Of a DNA stretch of 64,000 nt, positions 51,240 to 64,000 are shown piece after piece. The stretch is from contig CM059975.1 in NCBI GenBank assembly GCA_030490835.1, positions 53,683,174 to 53,747,173 of the forward strand, read 5' to 3'. Under the pieces are notes generated by a model that saw nothing but the letters and a program-made list of their open reading frames with translations, was not told where the DNA came from and ran no database searches. Origin of the DNA: Annona cherimola. Its lineage: Eukaryota; Streptophyta; Magnoliopsida; Magnoliales; Annonaceae. Made by a program: the position numbers and the translations under genes. How positions within the stretch are numbered: the stretch's first letter is position 1; each line of letters begins with the position of its first letter.

Positions 51240-54200
51240 TGAACTGTAGTTCAGAATTTTGATAATTAAATTTTTATTTAATAACTATTTTGTAAAATTA
51301 ATGGATTAAAAAGTTAATCTAAGATAATTTTAATGACACTAATCAAGATCGTAAACTTGTACCCATGAGTTGGGCTTCAATACGTCGATTTGATGGTTCG
51401 TATTTTAACTTTAAAATAAAAAATTATTTCAACGATAGTTCAAAATTTTAATAATTGAATTTAATTTAATAATTATTTTGTTAAATTAATAGATAAAATT
51501 AGTTAATCTAAGATAATTTTTTAATGACAGTAATCAAGATCGTAGACCTTTACTCATGGGTTTGGCCTCACTACATACAAATAATTGGTTAGTATTTCAA
51601 ATTAAAGATAAAAAATTATTTGAACTGTAGTTCAGAATTTTGAAAATTGAATTTTTATTTAATAACTATTTTGTAAAATTAATGGATTAAAAAGTTAATC
51701 TAAGATAATTTTAATGACAATAATCAAGATCGTAAACTTGTACCCATGAGTTGGGCCTCAATACGTCGATTTGATGGTTCGTATTTTAACTTTAAAATAA
51801 AAAATTAGTTCAACGGTAGTTCAAAATTTTAATAATTAAATTTTATTTAATAATTATTTTGTTAAATTTCAACGGTAGTTCAAAATTTTAATAATTGAAT
51901 TTTATTTAATAATTATTTTTCTTAAATTAATAGATTAAATTAGTTAATCTAAGATAATTTTTTAATGACAGTAATCTACATCGTAGAACTGTACTCAAGG
52001 GTTGGGCCTCAATACATACAAATAATTTGTTAGTATTTTAAATTAAAAATATAATTATTTGAAGTATTGTTCAGAATTTTGATAATTAAATTTTTATTTA
52101 ATAACTATTTTGTAAAATTAAAGGATTAAAAAGTTAATCTAAGATAATTTTAATGACAATAATCAAGATCGTAAACTTGTACCCATGAGTTTGGCCTCAA
52201 TACGTCGATTTGATTGTTCATATTTTAACTTTAAAATAAAAAATTATTTCAACGGTAGTTCAAAATTTTAATAATTGAATTTTATTTAATAATTATTTTG
52301 TTAAATTAATAGATAAAATTAGTTAATCTAAGATAATTTTTTAATGACAGTAATCAACATCGTAGAACTGTACTCAAGGGTTGGGCCTCAATACATACAA
52401 ATAATTTGTTAGTATTTTAAATGAAAAATATAATTATTTGAACTGTAGTTCAGAATTTTGACAATTAAATTTTTATTTAATAACTATTTCGTAAAATTAA
52501 TGGATTAAAAAGTTAATGTAAGATAATTTTAATGATACTAATCAAGATTGTAAACTTGTACCCATGAGTTGGGCCTCAATACGTCGATTTGATGGTTCGT
52601 ATTTTAACTTTAAAATAAAAAATTATTTCGACGGTAGTTCAAAATTTTATTAATTGAATTTTATTTCATAATTATTTTGTTAAATTAATAGATAAAATTA
52701 GTTAATCTAAGATAACTTTTTAATGACAGTAATCAAGATCGTAGACCTTTACTCAAGGGTTGGGCCTCAATACATACAAATAATTTGTTAGTATTTCAAA
52801 TTAAAGATAGAAAATTATTTTAACTGTAGTTCAAAATTTTGAAAATTGAATTTTTATTTAATAACTATTTTGTAAAATTAATGGATTAAAAAGTTAATCT
52901 AAGATAATTTTAATGACACTAATCAAGATCGTAAACTTGTACCCATGAGTTTGGCCTCAATACGTCGATTTGATGGTTCGTATTTTAACTTTAAAATAAA
53001 TAATTATTTCAACGGTAGTTGAAAATTTTAATAATTGAATTTATTTAATAATTATTTTTCTTTAATTAATAGATTAAATTAGTTAATCTAAGATAACTTT
53101 TTAATGACAGTAATCAAGATCGTAGACCTTTACTCAAGGGTTGGGCCTCAATACATACAAATAATTGGTTAGTATTTCAAATTAAAGATAGAAAATTATT
53201 TTAACTTTAGTTCAAAATTTTGAAAATTGAATTTTTATTTAATAACTATTTTGTAAAATTAATGGATTAAAAATTTAATCTAAGATAATTTTAATGACAC
53301 TAATCAAGATCGTAAACTTTTACCCATGAGTTTGGCCTAAATACGTCGATTTGATGGTTCGTATTTTAACTTTAAAATAAAAAATTATTTCAACGGTAGT
53401 CCAAAATTTTAATAATTGAATTTTATTTAATAATTATTTTGTTAAATTAATAGATAAAATTAGTTAATCTAAGATAATTTTTTAATGACAGTAATCAACA
53501 TCGTAGAACTGTACTCAAGGGTTGGGCCTCAATACATACAAATAATTTGTTAGTATTTTAAATTAAAAATATAATTATTTGAACTGTAGTTCAGAATTTT
53601 GACAATTAAATTTTTATTTAATAACTATTTTGTAAAATTAATGGATTAAAAAATTAATGTAAGATAATTTTAATGATACTAAAAAGATTGTAAACTTGTA
53701 CCCATGAGTTGGGCCTCAATACGTCGATTTGATGGTTCGTATTTTAACTTTAAAATAAAAAATTATTTCGACGGTAGTTCAAAATTTTATTAATTGAATT
53801 TTATTTCATAACTATTTTGTTAAATTAATAGATAAAATTAGTTAATCTAAGATAACTTTTTAATGACAGTAATCAAGATCGTAGACCTTTACTCAAGGGT
53901 TGGGCCTCAATACATACAAATAATTGGTTAGTATTTCAAATTAAAGATAGAAAATTATTTTAACTGTAGTTCAAAATTTTGAAAATTAAATTTTTATTTA
54001 ATAACTATTTTGTAAAATTAATGGATTAAAAAGTTAATCTAAGATAATTTTAATGACACTAATCAAGATCGTAAACTTGTACCCATGAGTTTGGCCTCAA
54101 TACGTTGATTTGATGGTTCGTATTTTAACTTTAAAATAAATAATTATTTCAACGGTAGTTCAAAATTTTAATAATTGAATTTTATTTAATAATTATTTTT

Positions 54201-57200
54201 CTTCAATTAATAGATTAAATTAGTTAATCTAAGATAACTTTTTAATGACAGTAATCAAGATCGTAGACCTTTACTCAAGGGTTGGGCCTCAATACATACA
54301 AATAATTGGTTAGTATTTCAAATTAAAGATAGAAAATTATTTTAACTGTAGTTCAAAATTTTGAAAATTGAATTTTTATTTAATAACTATTTTGTAAAAT
54401 TAATGGATTAAAAAGTTAATCTAAGATAATTTTAATGACACTAATCAAGATCGTAAACTTTTACCCATGAGTTTGGCCTCAATACGTCGATTTGATGGTT
54501 CGTATTTTATCTTTAAAATAAAAAATTATTTCAACGGTAGTCCAAAATTTTAATAATTGAATTTTATTTAATAATTATTTTGTTAAATTAATAGATAAAA
54601 TTAGTTAATCTAAGATAATTTTTTAATGACAGTAATCAACATCGTAGAACTGTACTCAAGGGTTGGGCCTCAATACATACAAATAATTTGTTAGTATTTT
54701 AAATTAAAAATATAATTATTTGAACTGTAGTTCAGAATTTTGACAATTAAATTTTTATTTAATAACTATTTTGTAAAATTAATGGATTAAAAAGTTAATC
54801 TAAGATAATTTTAATGATACTAATCAAGATTGTAAACTTGTACCCATGAGTTGGGCCTCAATACGTCGATTTGATGGTTCGTATTTTAACTTTAAAATAA
54901 AAAATTATTTCGACGGTAGTTCAAAATTTTATTAATTGAATTTTATTTCATAATTATTTTGTTAAATTAGTAGATAAAATTAGTTAATCTAAGATAACTT
55001 TTTATTGACAGTAATCAAGATCGTAGACCTTTACTCAAGGGTTGGGCCTCAATACATACAAATAATTGGTTAGTATTTCAAATTAAAGATAGAAAATTAT
55101 TTTAACTGTAGTTCAAAATTTTGAAAATTAAATTTTTATTTAATAACTATTTTGTAAAATTAATGGATTAAAAAGTTAATCTAAGATAATTTTAATGACA
55201 CTAATCAAGATCGTAAACTTGTACCCATGAGTTTGGCCTCAATACGTCGATTTGATGGTTCGTATTTTAACTTTAAAATAAAAAATTATTTCAACGGTAG
55301 TTCAAAATTTTAATAATTGAATTTTATTTAATAATTATTTTTCTTCAATTAATAGATTAAATTAGTTAATCTAAGATAACTTTTTAATGACAGTAATCAA
55401 GATCGTAGACCTTTACTCAAGGGTTGGGCCTCAATACATACAAATAATTGGTTAGTATTTCAAATTAAAGATAGAAAATTATTTGAACTGTAGTTCAGAA
55501 TTTTGATAATTAAATTTTTATTTAATAACTATTTTGTAAAATTAATGGATTAAAAAGTTAATCTAAGATAATTTTAATGACACTAATCAAGATCGTAAAC
55601 TTGTACCCATGAGTTGGGCTTCAATACGTCGATTTGATGGTTCGTATTTTAACTTTAAAATAAAAAATTATTTCAACGATAGTTCAAAATTTTAATAATT
55701 GAATTTAATTTAATAATTATTTTGTTAAATTAATAGATAAAATTAGTTAATCTAAGATAATTTTTTAATGACAGTAATCAAGATCGTAGACCTTTACTCA
55801 TGGGTTTGGCCTCACTACATACAAATAATTGGTTAGTATTTCAAATTAAAGATAAAAAATTATTTGAACTGTAGTTCAGAATTTTGAAAATTGAATTTTT
55901 ATTTAATAACTATTTTGTAAAATTAATGGATTAAAAAGTTAATCTAAGATAATTTTAATGACAATAATCAAGATCGTAAACTTGTACCCATGAGTTGGGC
56001 CTCAATACGTCGATTTGATGGTTCGTATTTTAACTTTAAAATAAAAAATTAGTTCAACGGTAGTTCAAAATTTTAATAATTAAATTTTATTTAATAATTA
56101 TTTTGTTAAATTTCAACGGTAGTTCAAAATTTTAATAATTGAATTTTATTTAATAATTATTTTTCTTAAATTAATAGATTAAATTAGTTAATCTAAGATA
56201 ATTTTTTAATGACAGTAATCTACATCGTAGAACTGTACTCAAGGGTTGGGCCTCAATACATACAAATAATTTGTTAGTATTTTAAATTAAAAATATAATT
56301 ATTTGAAGTATTGTTCAGAATTTTGATAATTAAATTTTTATTTAATAACTATTTTGTAAAATTAATGGATTAAAAAGTTAATCTAAGATAATTTTAATGA
56401 CAATAATCAAGATCGTAAACTTGTACCCATGAGTTTGGCCTCAATACGTCGATTTGATTGTTCATATTTTAACTTTAAAATAAAAAATTATTTCAACGGT
56501 AGTTCAAAATTTTAATAATTGAATTTTATTTAATAATTATTTTGTTAAATTAATAGATAAAATTAGTTAATCTAAGATAATTTTTTAATGACAGTAATCA
56601 ACATCGTAGAACTGTACTCAAGGGTTGGGCCTCAATACATACAAATAATTTGTTAGTATTTTAAATGAAAAATATAATTATTTGAACTGTAGTTCAGAAT
56701 TTTGACAATTAAATTTTTATTTAATAACTATTTCGTAAAATTAATGGATTAAAAAGTTAATGTAAGATAATTTTAATGATACTAATCAAGATTGTAAACT
56801 TGTACCCATGAGTTGGGCCTCAATACGTCGATTTGATGGTTCGTATTTTAACTTTAAAATAAAAAATTATTTCGACGGTAGTTCAAAATTTTAATAATTG
56901 AATTTTATTTAATAATTATTTTTCTTCAATTAATAGATTAAATTAGTTAATCTAAGATAACTTTTTAATGACAGTAATCAAGATCGTAGACCTTTACTCA
57001 AGGGTTGGGCCTCAATACATACAAATAATTGGTTAGTATTTCAAATTAAAGATAGAAAATTATTTTAACTGTAGTTCAAAATTTTGAAAATTGAATTTTT
57101 ATTTAATAACTATTTTGTAAAATTAATGGATTAAAAAGTTAATCTAAGATAATTTTAATGACACTAATCAAGATCGTAAACTTGTACCCATGAGTTTGGC

Positions 57201-58340
57201 CTCAATACGTCGATTTGATGGTTCGTATTTTAACTTTAAAATAAATAATTATTTCAACGGTAGTTGAAAATTTTAATAATTGAATTTTATTTAATAATTA
57301 TTTTTCTTTAATTAATAGATTAAATTAGTTAATCTAAGATAACTTTTTAATGACAGTAATCAAGATCGTAGACCTTTACTCAAGGGTTGGGCCTCAATAC
57401 ATACAAATAATTGGTTAGTATTTCAAATTAAAGATAGAAAATTATTTTAACTTTAGTTCAAAATTTTGAAAATTGAATTTTTATTTAATAACTATTTTGT
57501 AAAATTAATGGATTAAAAATTTAATCTAAGATAATTTTAATGACACTAATCAAGATCGTAAACTTTTACCCATGAGTTTGGCCTAAATACGTCGATTTGA
57601 TGGTTCGTATTTTAACTTTAAAATAAAAAATTATTTCAACGGTAGTCCAAAATTTTAATAATTGAATTTTATTTAATAATTATTTTGTTAAATTAATAGA
57701 TAAAATTAGTTAATCTAAGATAATTTTTTAATGACAGTAATCAACATCGTAGAACTGTACTCAAGGGTTGGGCCTCAATACATACAAATAATTTGTTAGT
57801 ATTTTAAATTAAAAATATAATTATTTGAACTGTAGTTCAGAATTTTGACAATTAAATTTTTATTTAATAACTATTTTGTAAAATTAATGGATTAAAAAAT
57901 TAATGTAAGATAATTTTAATGATACTAAAAAGATTGTAAACTTGTACCCATGAGTTGGGCCTCAATACGTCGATTTGATGGTTCGTATTTTAACTTTAAA
58001 ATAAAAAATTATTTCGACGGTAGTTCAAAATTTTATTAATTGAATTTTATTTCATAACTATTTTGTTAAATTAATAGATAAAATTAGTTAATCTAAGATA
58101 ACTTTTTAATGACAGTAATCAAGATCGTAGACCTTTACTCAAGGGTTGGGCCTCAATACATACAAATAATTGGTTAGTATTTCAAATTAAAGATAGAAAA
58201 TTATTTTAACTGTAGTTCAAAATTTTGAAAATTAAATTTTTATTTAATAACTATTTTGTAAAATTAATGGATTAAAAAGTTAATCTAAGATAATTTTAAT
58301 GACACTAATCAAGATCGTAAACTTGTACCCATGAGTTTGG
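51240..58340 (+). repeat. Segmental duplication, about 2.9 kb each, offset 4244-4246 bp
   Basis: Markers repeat at a near-constant offset: GGGCTTCAATACG at 51372 and 55616, CTCACTACATAC at about 51568 and 55812, GTTAAATTTCAACGG at 51861 and 56105, GTTGAAAATTTT at 53018 and 57263, and GATACTAAAAAGATTG at 53675 and 57921. The copies span roughly 51.24-54.1 and 55.48-58.34 kb. They differ by a replaced stretch near 52.65-52.73 and 56.89-56.95 kb. Confidence 0.75.
51800..51930 (+). repeat. Internal 66-bp duplication inside a B monomer
   Basis: After GTTAAA at 51861 the sequence steps back to TTTCAACGGTAGTTC and repeats about 66 bp of the same monomer, making an over-long B unit. The same lesion at 56105 shows that it arose before the 4244-bp duplication. 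Confidence 0.8.
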
Positions 58341-58699
58341 CCTCAATACGTCGATTTGATGGTTCGTATTTTAACTTTAAAATAAAAAATTATTTCAACG
58401 GTAGTTCAAAATTTTAATAATTGAATTTTATTTAATAATTATTTTTCTTCAATTAATAGATTAAATTAGTTAATCTAAGATAACTTTTTAATGACAGTAA
58501 TCAAGATCGTAGACCTTTACTCAAGGGTTGGGCCTCAATACATACAAATAATTGGTTAGTATTTCAAATTAAAGATAGAAAATTATTTTAACTGTAGTTC
58601 AAAATTTTGAAAATTGAATTTTTATTTAATAACTATTTTGTAAAATTAATGGATTAAAAAGTTAATCTAAGATAATTTTAATGACAATAATCAAGATCG

Positions 58700-61600
58700 T
58701 AAACCTGTACCCATGAGTTGGTCCTCAATACGTCGATTTCATTGTTCGTATTTCAACTTTAAAATAAATAATTATTTCAACGGTAGTTCAAAATTTTAAT
58801 AATTGAATTTTATTTAATAATTATTTTTCTTCAATTAATAGATTAAATTAGTTAATCTAAGATAACTTTTTAATGACAGTAATCAAGATCGTAGACCTTT
58901 ACTCAAGGGTTGGGCCTCAATACATACAAATAATTGGTTAGTATTTCAAATTAAAGATAGAAAATTATTTTAACTGTAGTTCAAAATTTTGAAAATTGAA
59001 TTTTTATTTAATAACTATTTTGTAAAATTAATGGATTAAAAAGTTAATCTAAGATAATTTTAATGACACTAATCAAGATCGTAAACTTTTACCCATGAGT
59101 TTGGCCTCAATACGTCGATTTGATGGTTCGTATTTTAACTTTAAAATAAATAATTATTTCAACGGTAGTTGAAAATTTTAATAATTGAATTTTATTTAAT
59201 AATTATTTTTCTTTAATTAATAGATTAAATTAGTTAATCTAAGATAACTTTTTAATGACAGTAATCAAGATCGTAGACCTTTACTCAAGGGTTGGGCCTC
59301 AATACATACAAATAATTGGTTAGTATTTCAAATTAAAGATAGAAAATTATTTTAACTTTAGTTCAAAATTTTGAAAATTGAATTTTTATTTAATAACTAT
59401 TTTGTAAAATTAATGGATTAAAAATTTAATCTAAGATAATTTTAATGACACTAATCAAGATCGTAAACTTTTACCCATGAGTTTGGCCTAAATACGTCGA
59501 TTTGATGGTTCGTATTTTAACTTTAAAATAAAAAATTATTTCAACGGTAGTCCAAAATTTTAATAATTGAATTTTATTTAATAATTATTTTGTTAAATTA
59601 ATAGATAAAATTAGTTAATCTAAGATAATTTTTTAATGACAGTAATCAACATCGTAGAACTGTACTCAAGGGTTGGGCCTCAATACATACAAATAATTTG
59701 TTAGTATTTTAAATTAAAAATATAATTATTTGAACTGTAGTTCAGAATTTTGACAATTAAATTTTTATTTAATAACTATTTTGTAAAATTAATGGATTAA
59801 AAAATTAATGTAAGATAATTTTAATGATACTAAAAAGATTGTAAACTTGTACCCATGAGTTGGGCCTCAATACGTCGATTTGATGGTTCGTATTTTAACT
59901 TTAAAATAAAAAATTATTTCGACGGTAGTTCAAAATTTTATTAATTGAATTTTATTTCATAACTATTTTGTTAAATTAATAGATAAAATTAGTTAATCTA
60001 AGATAACTTTTTAATGACAGTAATCAAGATCGTAGACCTTTACTCAAGGGTTGGGCCTCAATACATACAAATAATTGGTTAGTATTTCAAATTAAAGATA
60101 GAAAATTATTTTAACTGTAGTTCAAAATTTTGAAAATTAAATTTTTATTTAATAACTATTTTGTAAAATTAATGGATTAAAAAGTTAATCTAAGATAATT
60201 TTAATGACAATAATCAAGATCGTAAACCTGTACCCATGAGTTGGTCCTCAATACGTCGATTTCATTGTTCGTATTTCAACTTTAAAATAAATAATTATTT
60301 CAACGGTAGTTCAAAATTTTAATAATTGAATTTTATTTAATAATTATTTTTCTTCAATTAATAGATTAAATTAGTTAATCTAAGATAACTTTTTAATGAC
60401 AGTAATCAAGATCGTAGACCTTTACTCAAGGGTTGGGCCTCAATACATACAAATAATTGGTTAGTATTTCAAATTAAAGATAGAAAATTATTTTAACTGT
60501 AGTTCAAAATTTTGAAAATTGAATTTTTATTTAATAACTATTTTGTAAAATTAATGGATTAAAAAGTTAATCTAAGATAATTTTAATGACACTAATCAAG
60601 ATCGTAAACTTTTACCCATGAGTTTGGCCTCAATACGTCGATTTGATGGTTCGTATTTTAACTTTAAAATAAATAATTATTTCAACGGTAGTTGAAAATT
60701 TTAATAATTGAATTTTATTTAATAATTATTTTTCTTTAATTAATAGATTAAATTAGTTAATCTAAGATAACTTTTTAATGACAGTAATCAAGATCGTAGA
60801 CCTTTACTCAAGGGTTGGGCCTCAATACATACAAATAATTGGTTAGTATTTCAAATTAAAGATAGAAAATTATTTTAACTTTAGTTCAAAATTTTGAAAA
60901 TTGAATTTTTATTTAATAACTATTTTGTAAAATTAATGGATTAAAAATTTAATCTAAGATAATTTTAATGACACTAATCAAGATCGTAAACTTTTACCCA
61001 TGAGTTTGGCCTAAATACGTCGATTTGATGGTTCGTATTTTAACTTTAAAATAAAAAATTATTTCAACGGTAGTCCAAAATTTTAATAATTGAATTTTAT
61101 TTAATAATTATTTTGTTAAATTAATAGATAAAATTAGTTAATCTAAGATAATTTTTTAATGACAGTAATCAACATCGTAGAACTGTACTCAAGGGTTGGG
61201 CCTCAATACATACAAATAATTTGTTAGTATTTTAAATTAAAAATATAATTATTTGAACTGTAGTTCAGAATTTTGACAATTAAATTTTTATTTAATAACT
61301 ATTTTGTAAAATTAATGGATTAAAAAATTAATGTAAGATAATTTTAATGATACTAAAAAGATGGTAAACTTGTACCCATGAGTTGGGCCTCAATACGACG
61401 ATTTGATGGTTCGTATTTTAACTTTAAAATAAAAAATTATTTCGACGGTAGTTCAAAATTTTATTAATTGAATTTTATTTCATAACTATTTTGTTAAATT
61501 AATAGATAAAATTAGTTAATCTAAGATAACTTTTTAATGACAGTAATCAAGATCGTAGACCTTTACTCAAGGGTTGGGCCTCAATACATACAAATAATTG

Positions 61601-63270
61601 GTTAGTATTTCAAATTAAAGATAGAAAATTATTTTAACTGTAGTTCAAAATTTTGAAAATTGAATTTTTATTTAATAACTATTTTGTAAAATTAATGGAT
61701 TAAAAAGTTAATCTAAGATAATTTTAATGACAATAATCAAGATCGTAAACCTGTACCCATGAGTTGGTCCTCAATACGTCGATTTCATTGTTCGTATTTC
61801 AACTTTAAAATAAATAATTATTTCAACGGTAGTTCAAAATTTTAATAATTGAATTTTATTTAATAATTATTTTTCTTCAATTAATAGATTAAATTAGTTA
61901 ATCTAAGATAACTTTTTAATGACAGTAATCAAGATCGTAGACCTTTACTCAAGGGTTGGGCCTCAATACATACAAATAATTGGTTAGTATTTCAAATTAA
62001 AGATAGAAAATTATTTTAACTGTAGTTCAAAATTTTGAAAATTGAATTTTTATTTAATAACTATTTTGTAAAATTAATGGATTAAAAAGTTAATCTAAGA
62101 TAATTTTAATGACACTAATCAAGATCGTAAACTTTTACCCATGAGTTTGGCCTCAATACGTCGATTTGATGGTTCGTATTTTAACTTTAAAATAAATAAT
62201 TATTTCAACGGTAGTTGAAAATTTTAATAATTGAATTTTATTTAATAATTATTTTTCTTTAATTAATAGATTAAATTAGTTAATCTAAGATAACTTTTTA
62301 ATGACAGTAATCAAGATCGTAGACCTTTACTCAAGGGTTGGGCCTCAATACATACAAATAATTGGTTAGTATTTCAAATTAAAGATAGAAAATTATTTTA
62401 ACTTTAGTTCAAAATTTTGAAAATTGAATTTTTATTTAATAACTATTTTGTAAAATTAATGGATTAAAAATTTAATCTAAGATAATTTTAATGACACTAA
62501 TCAAGATCGTAAACTTTTACCCATGAGTTTGGCCTAAATACGTCGATTTGATGGTTCGTATTTTAACTTTAAAATAAAAAATTATTTCAACGGTAGTCCA
62601 AAATTTTAATAATTGAATTTTATTTAATAATTATTTTGTTAAATTAATAGATAAAATTAGTTAATCTAAGATAATTTTTTAATGACAGTAATCAACATCG
62701 TAGAACTGTACTCAAGGGTTGGGCCTCAATACATACAAATAATTTGTTAGTATTTTAAATTAAAAATATAATTATTTGAACTGTAGTTCAGAATTTTGAC
62801 AACTAAATTTTTATTTAATAACTATTTTGTAAAATTAATGGATTAAAAAATTAATGTAAGATAATTTTAATGATACTAAAAAGATTGTAAACTTGTACCC
62901 ATGAGTTGGGCCTCAATACGTCGATTTGATGGTTCGTATTTTAACTTTAAAATAAAAAATTATTTCGACGGTAGTTCAAAATTTTATTAATTGAATTTTA
63001 TTTCATAACTATTTTGTTAAATTAATAGATAAAATTAGTTAATCTAAGATAACTTTTTAATGACAGTAATCAAGATCGTAGACCTTTACTCAAGGGTTGG
63101 GCCTCAATACATACAAATAATTGGTTAGTATTTCAAATTAAAGATAGAAAATTATTTTAACTGTAGTTCAAAATTTTGAAAATTAAATTTTTATTTAATA
63201 ACTATTTTGTAAAATTAATGGATTAAAAAGTTAATCTAAGATAATTTTAATGACACTAATCAAGATCGTA
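58700..63270 (+). repeat. 1523-bp (four-dimer) higher-order repeat in three tandem copies
   Basis: The marker AAACCTGTACCC with GTTGGTCCTC and CATTGTTCG falls at 58701, 60224 and 61747. GATACTAAAAAGAT falls at 59826, 61349 and 62872. Both series are spaced exactly 1523 bp. Copies differ by rare single bases, such as GATGGTAAAC and AATACGACG near 61361-61400. Confidence 0.85.
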
Positions 63271-64000
63271 AACTTGTACCCATGAGTTTGGCCTCAATAC
63301 GTTGATTTGATGGTTCGTATTTTAACTTTAAAATAAATAATTATTTCAACGGTAGTTCAAAATTTTAATAATTGAATTTTATTTAATAATTATTTTTCTT
63401 CAATTAATAGATTAAATTAGTTAATCTAAGATAACTTTTTAATGACAGTAATCAAGATCGTAGACCTTTACTCAAGGGTTGGGCCTCAATACATACAAAT
63501 AATTGGTTAGTATTTCAAATTAAAGATAGAAAATTATTTTAACTGTAGTTCAAAATTTTGAAAATTGAATTTTTATTTAATAACTATTTTGTAAAATTAA
63601 TGGATTAAAAAGTTAATCTAAGATAATTTTAATGACACTAATCAAGATCGTAAACTTTTACCCATGAGTTTGGCCTCAATACGTCGATTTGATGGTTCGT
63701 ATTTTATCTTTAAAATAAAAAATTATTTCAACGGTAGTCCAAAATTTTAATAATTGAATTTTATTTAATAATTATTTTGTTAAATTAATAGATAAAATTA
63801 GTTAATCTAAGATAATTTTTTAATGACAGTAATCAACATCGTAGAACTGTACTCAAGGGTTGGGCCTCAATACATACAAATAATTTGTTAGTATTTTAAA
63901 TTAAAAATATAATTATTTGAACTGTAGTTCAGAATTTTGACAATTAAATTTTTATTTAATAACTATTTTGTAAAATTAATGGATTAAAAAGTTAATCTAA

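Larger units (their letters stand above)
49296..64000 (+). repeat. Satellite array 2: about 39 copies of the same A+B dimer
   Basis: Same orientation and same alternation as array 1. It resumes inside the head of an A monomer (ATACATACAAATAATTTG). The first kilobase is very like the 38-40 kb variants, with GAACTTTATTTCAG and GATGATTCG. Further right a distinct set dominates: AAAGATAGAAAATTATTTTAACTG, TTATTTTTCTTCAATTAATAG and AAGATAACTTTTTAATG. No gene is visible. The array runs off the end of the window. Confidence 0.97.

Overview
The window is nuclear DNA of a higher plant, almost certainly a flowering plant. I cannot name the species. The evidence is a long plant-type tandem satellite and one LTR retrotransposon of the Ty3/gypsy chromovirus type (Tekay/Del-like) with a tRNA-iMet primer-binding site. 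No ordinary host gene, tRNA, rRNA or CRISPR array is visible.

Layout. (1) 1-40362: a head-to-tail satellite array, all in one orientation. The unit is an alternating dimer of about 379 bp: an A monomer of 188 bp followed by a B monomer of 191 bp. The first dimer counts at 21.4% G+C. Roughly 106 dimers lie here. On top of the dimer sit higher-order repeats and segmental copies with periods near 760, 790, 1137, 1517, 2275, 2660, 3803, 4184 and 4939 bp. (2) 40363-49295: the retrotransposon, on the + strand, made of a 3588-bp 5' LTR, a PBS, gag, a short AT-rich interval that looks like an intron, pol (protease, reverse transcriptase, RNase H, integrase, chromodomain), a conserved hairpin, a degenerate polypurine tract and a 3' LTR cut to 116 bp. 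(3) About 49292-64000: the same satellite in the same orientation, about 39 dimers, with its own 4244-bp duplication and a three-copy 1523-bp higher-order repeat.

How it fits together. The element inserted into the satellite recently: both reading frames are open and the 116 bp shared by the two LTRs is identical. It then lost nearly all of its 3' LTR, including the region where its RNA would be cleaved and polyadenylated. Any transcript from the 5' LTR promoter should therefore run on into satellite DNA. The satellite on the far side resumes in almost the same phase as on the near side, so the break was repaired or recombined in register.

The most interesting signal is the gag/pol boundary. 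The two frames differ, but removing a 92-bp, 18.5% G+C, GT...AG segment at 45661-45752 joins them into one frame of 1637 codons and restores the usual spacing between the zinc-knuckle tail and the protease. Unspliced RNA would give Gag; spliced RNA would give Gag-Pol. The long leader also contains several near-consensus splice sites.
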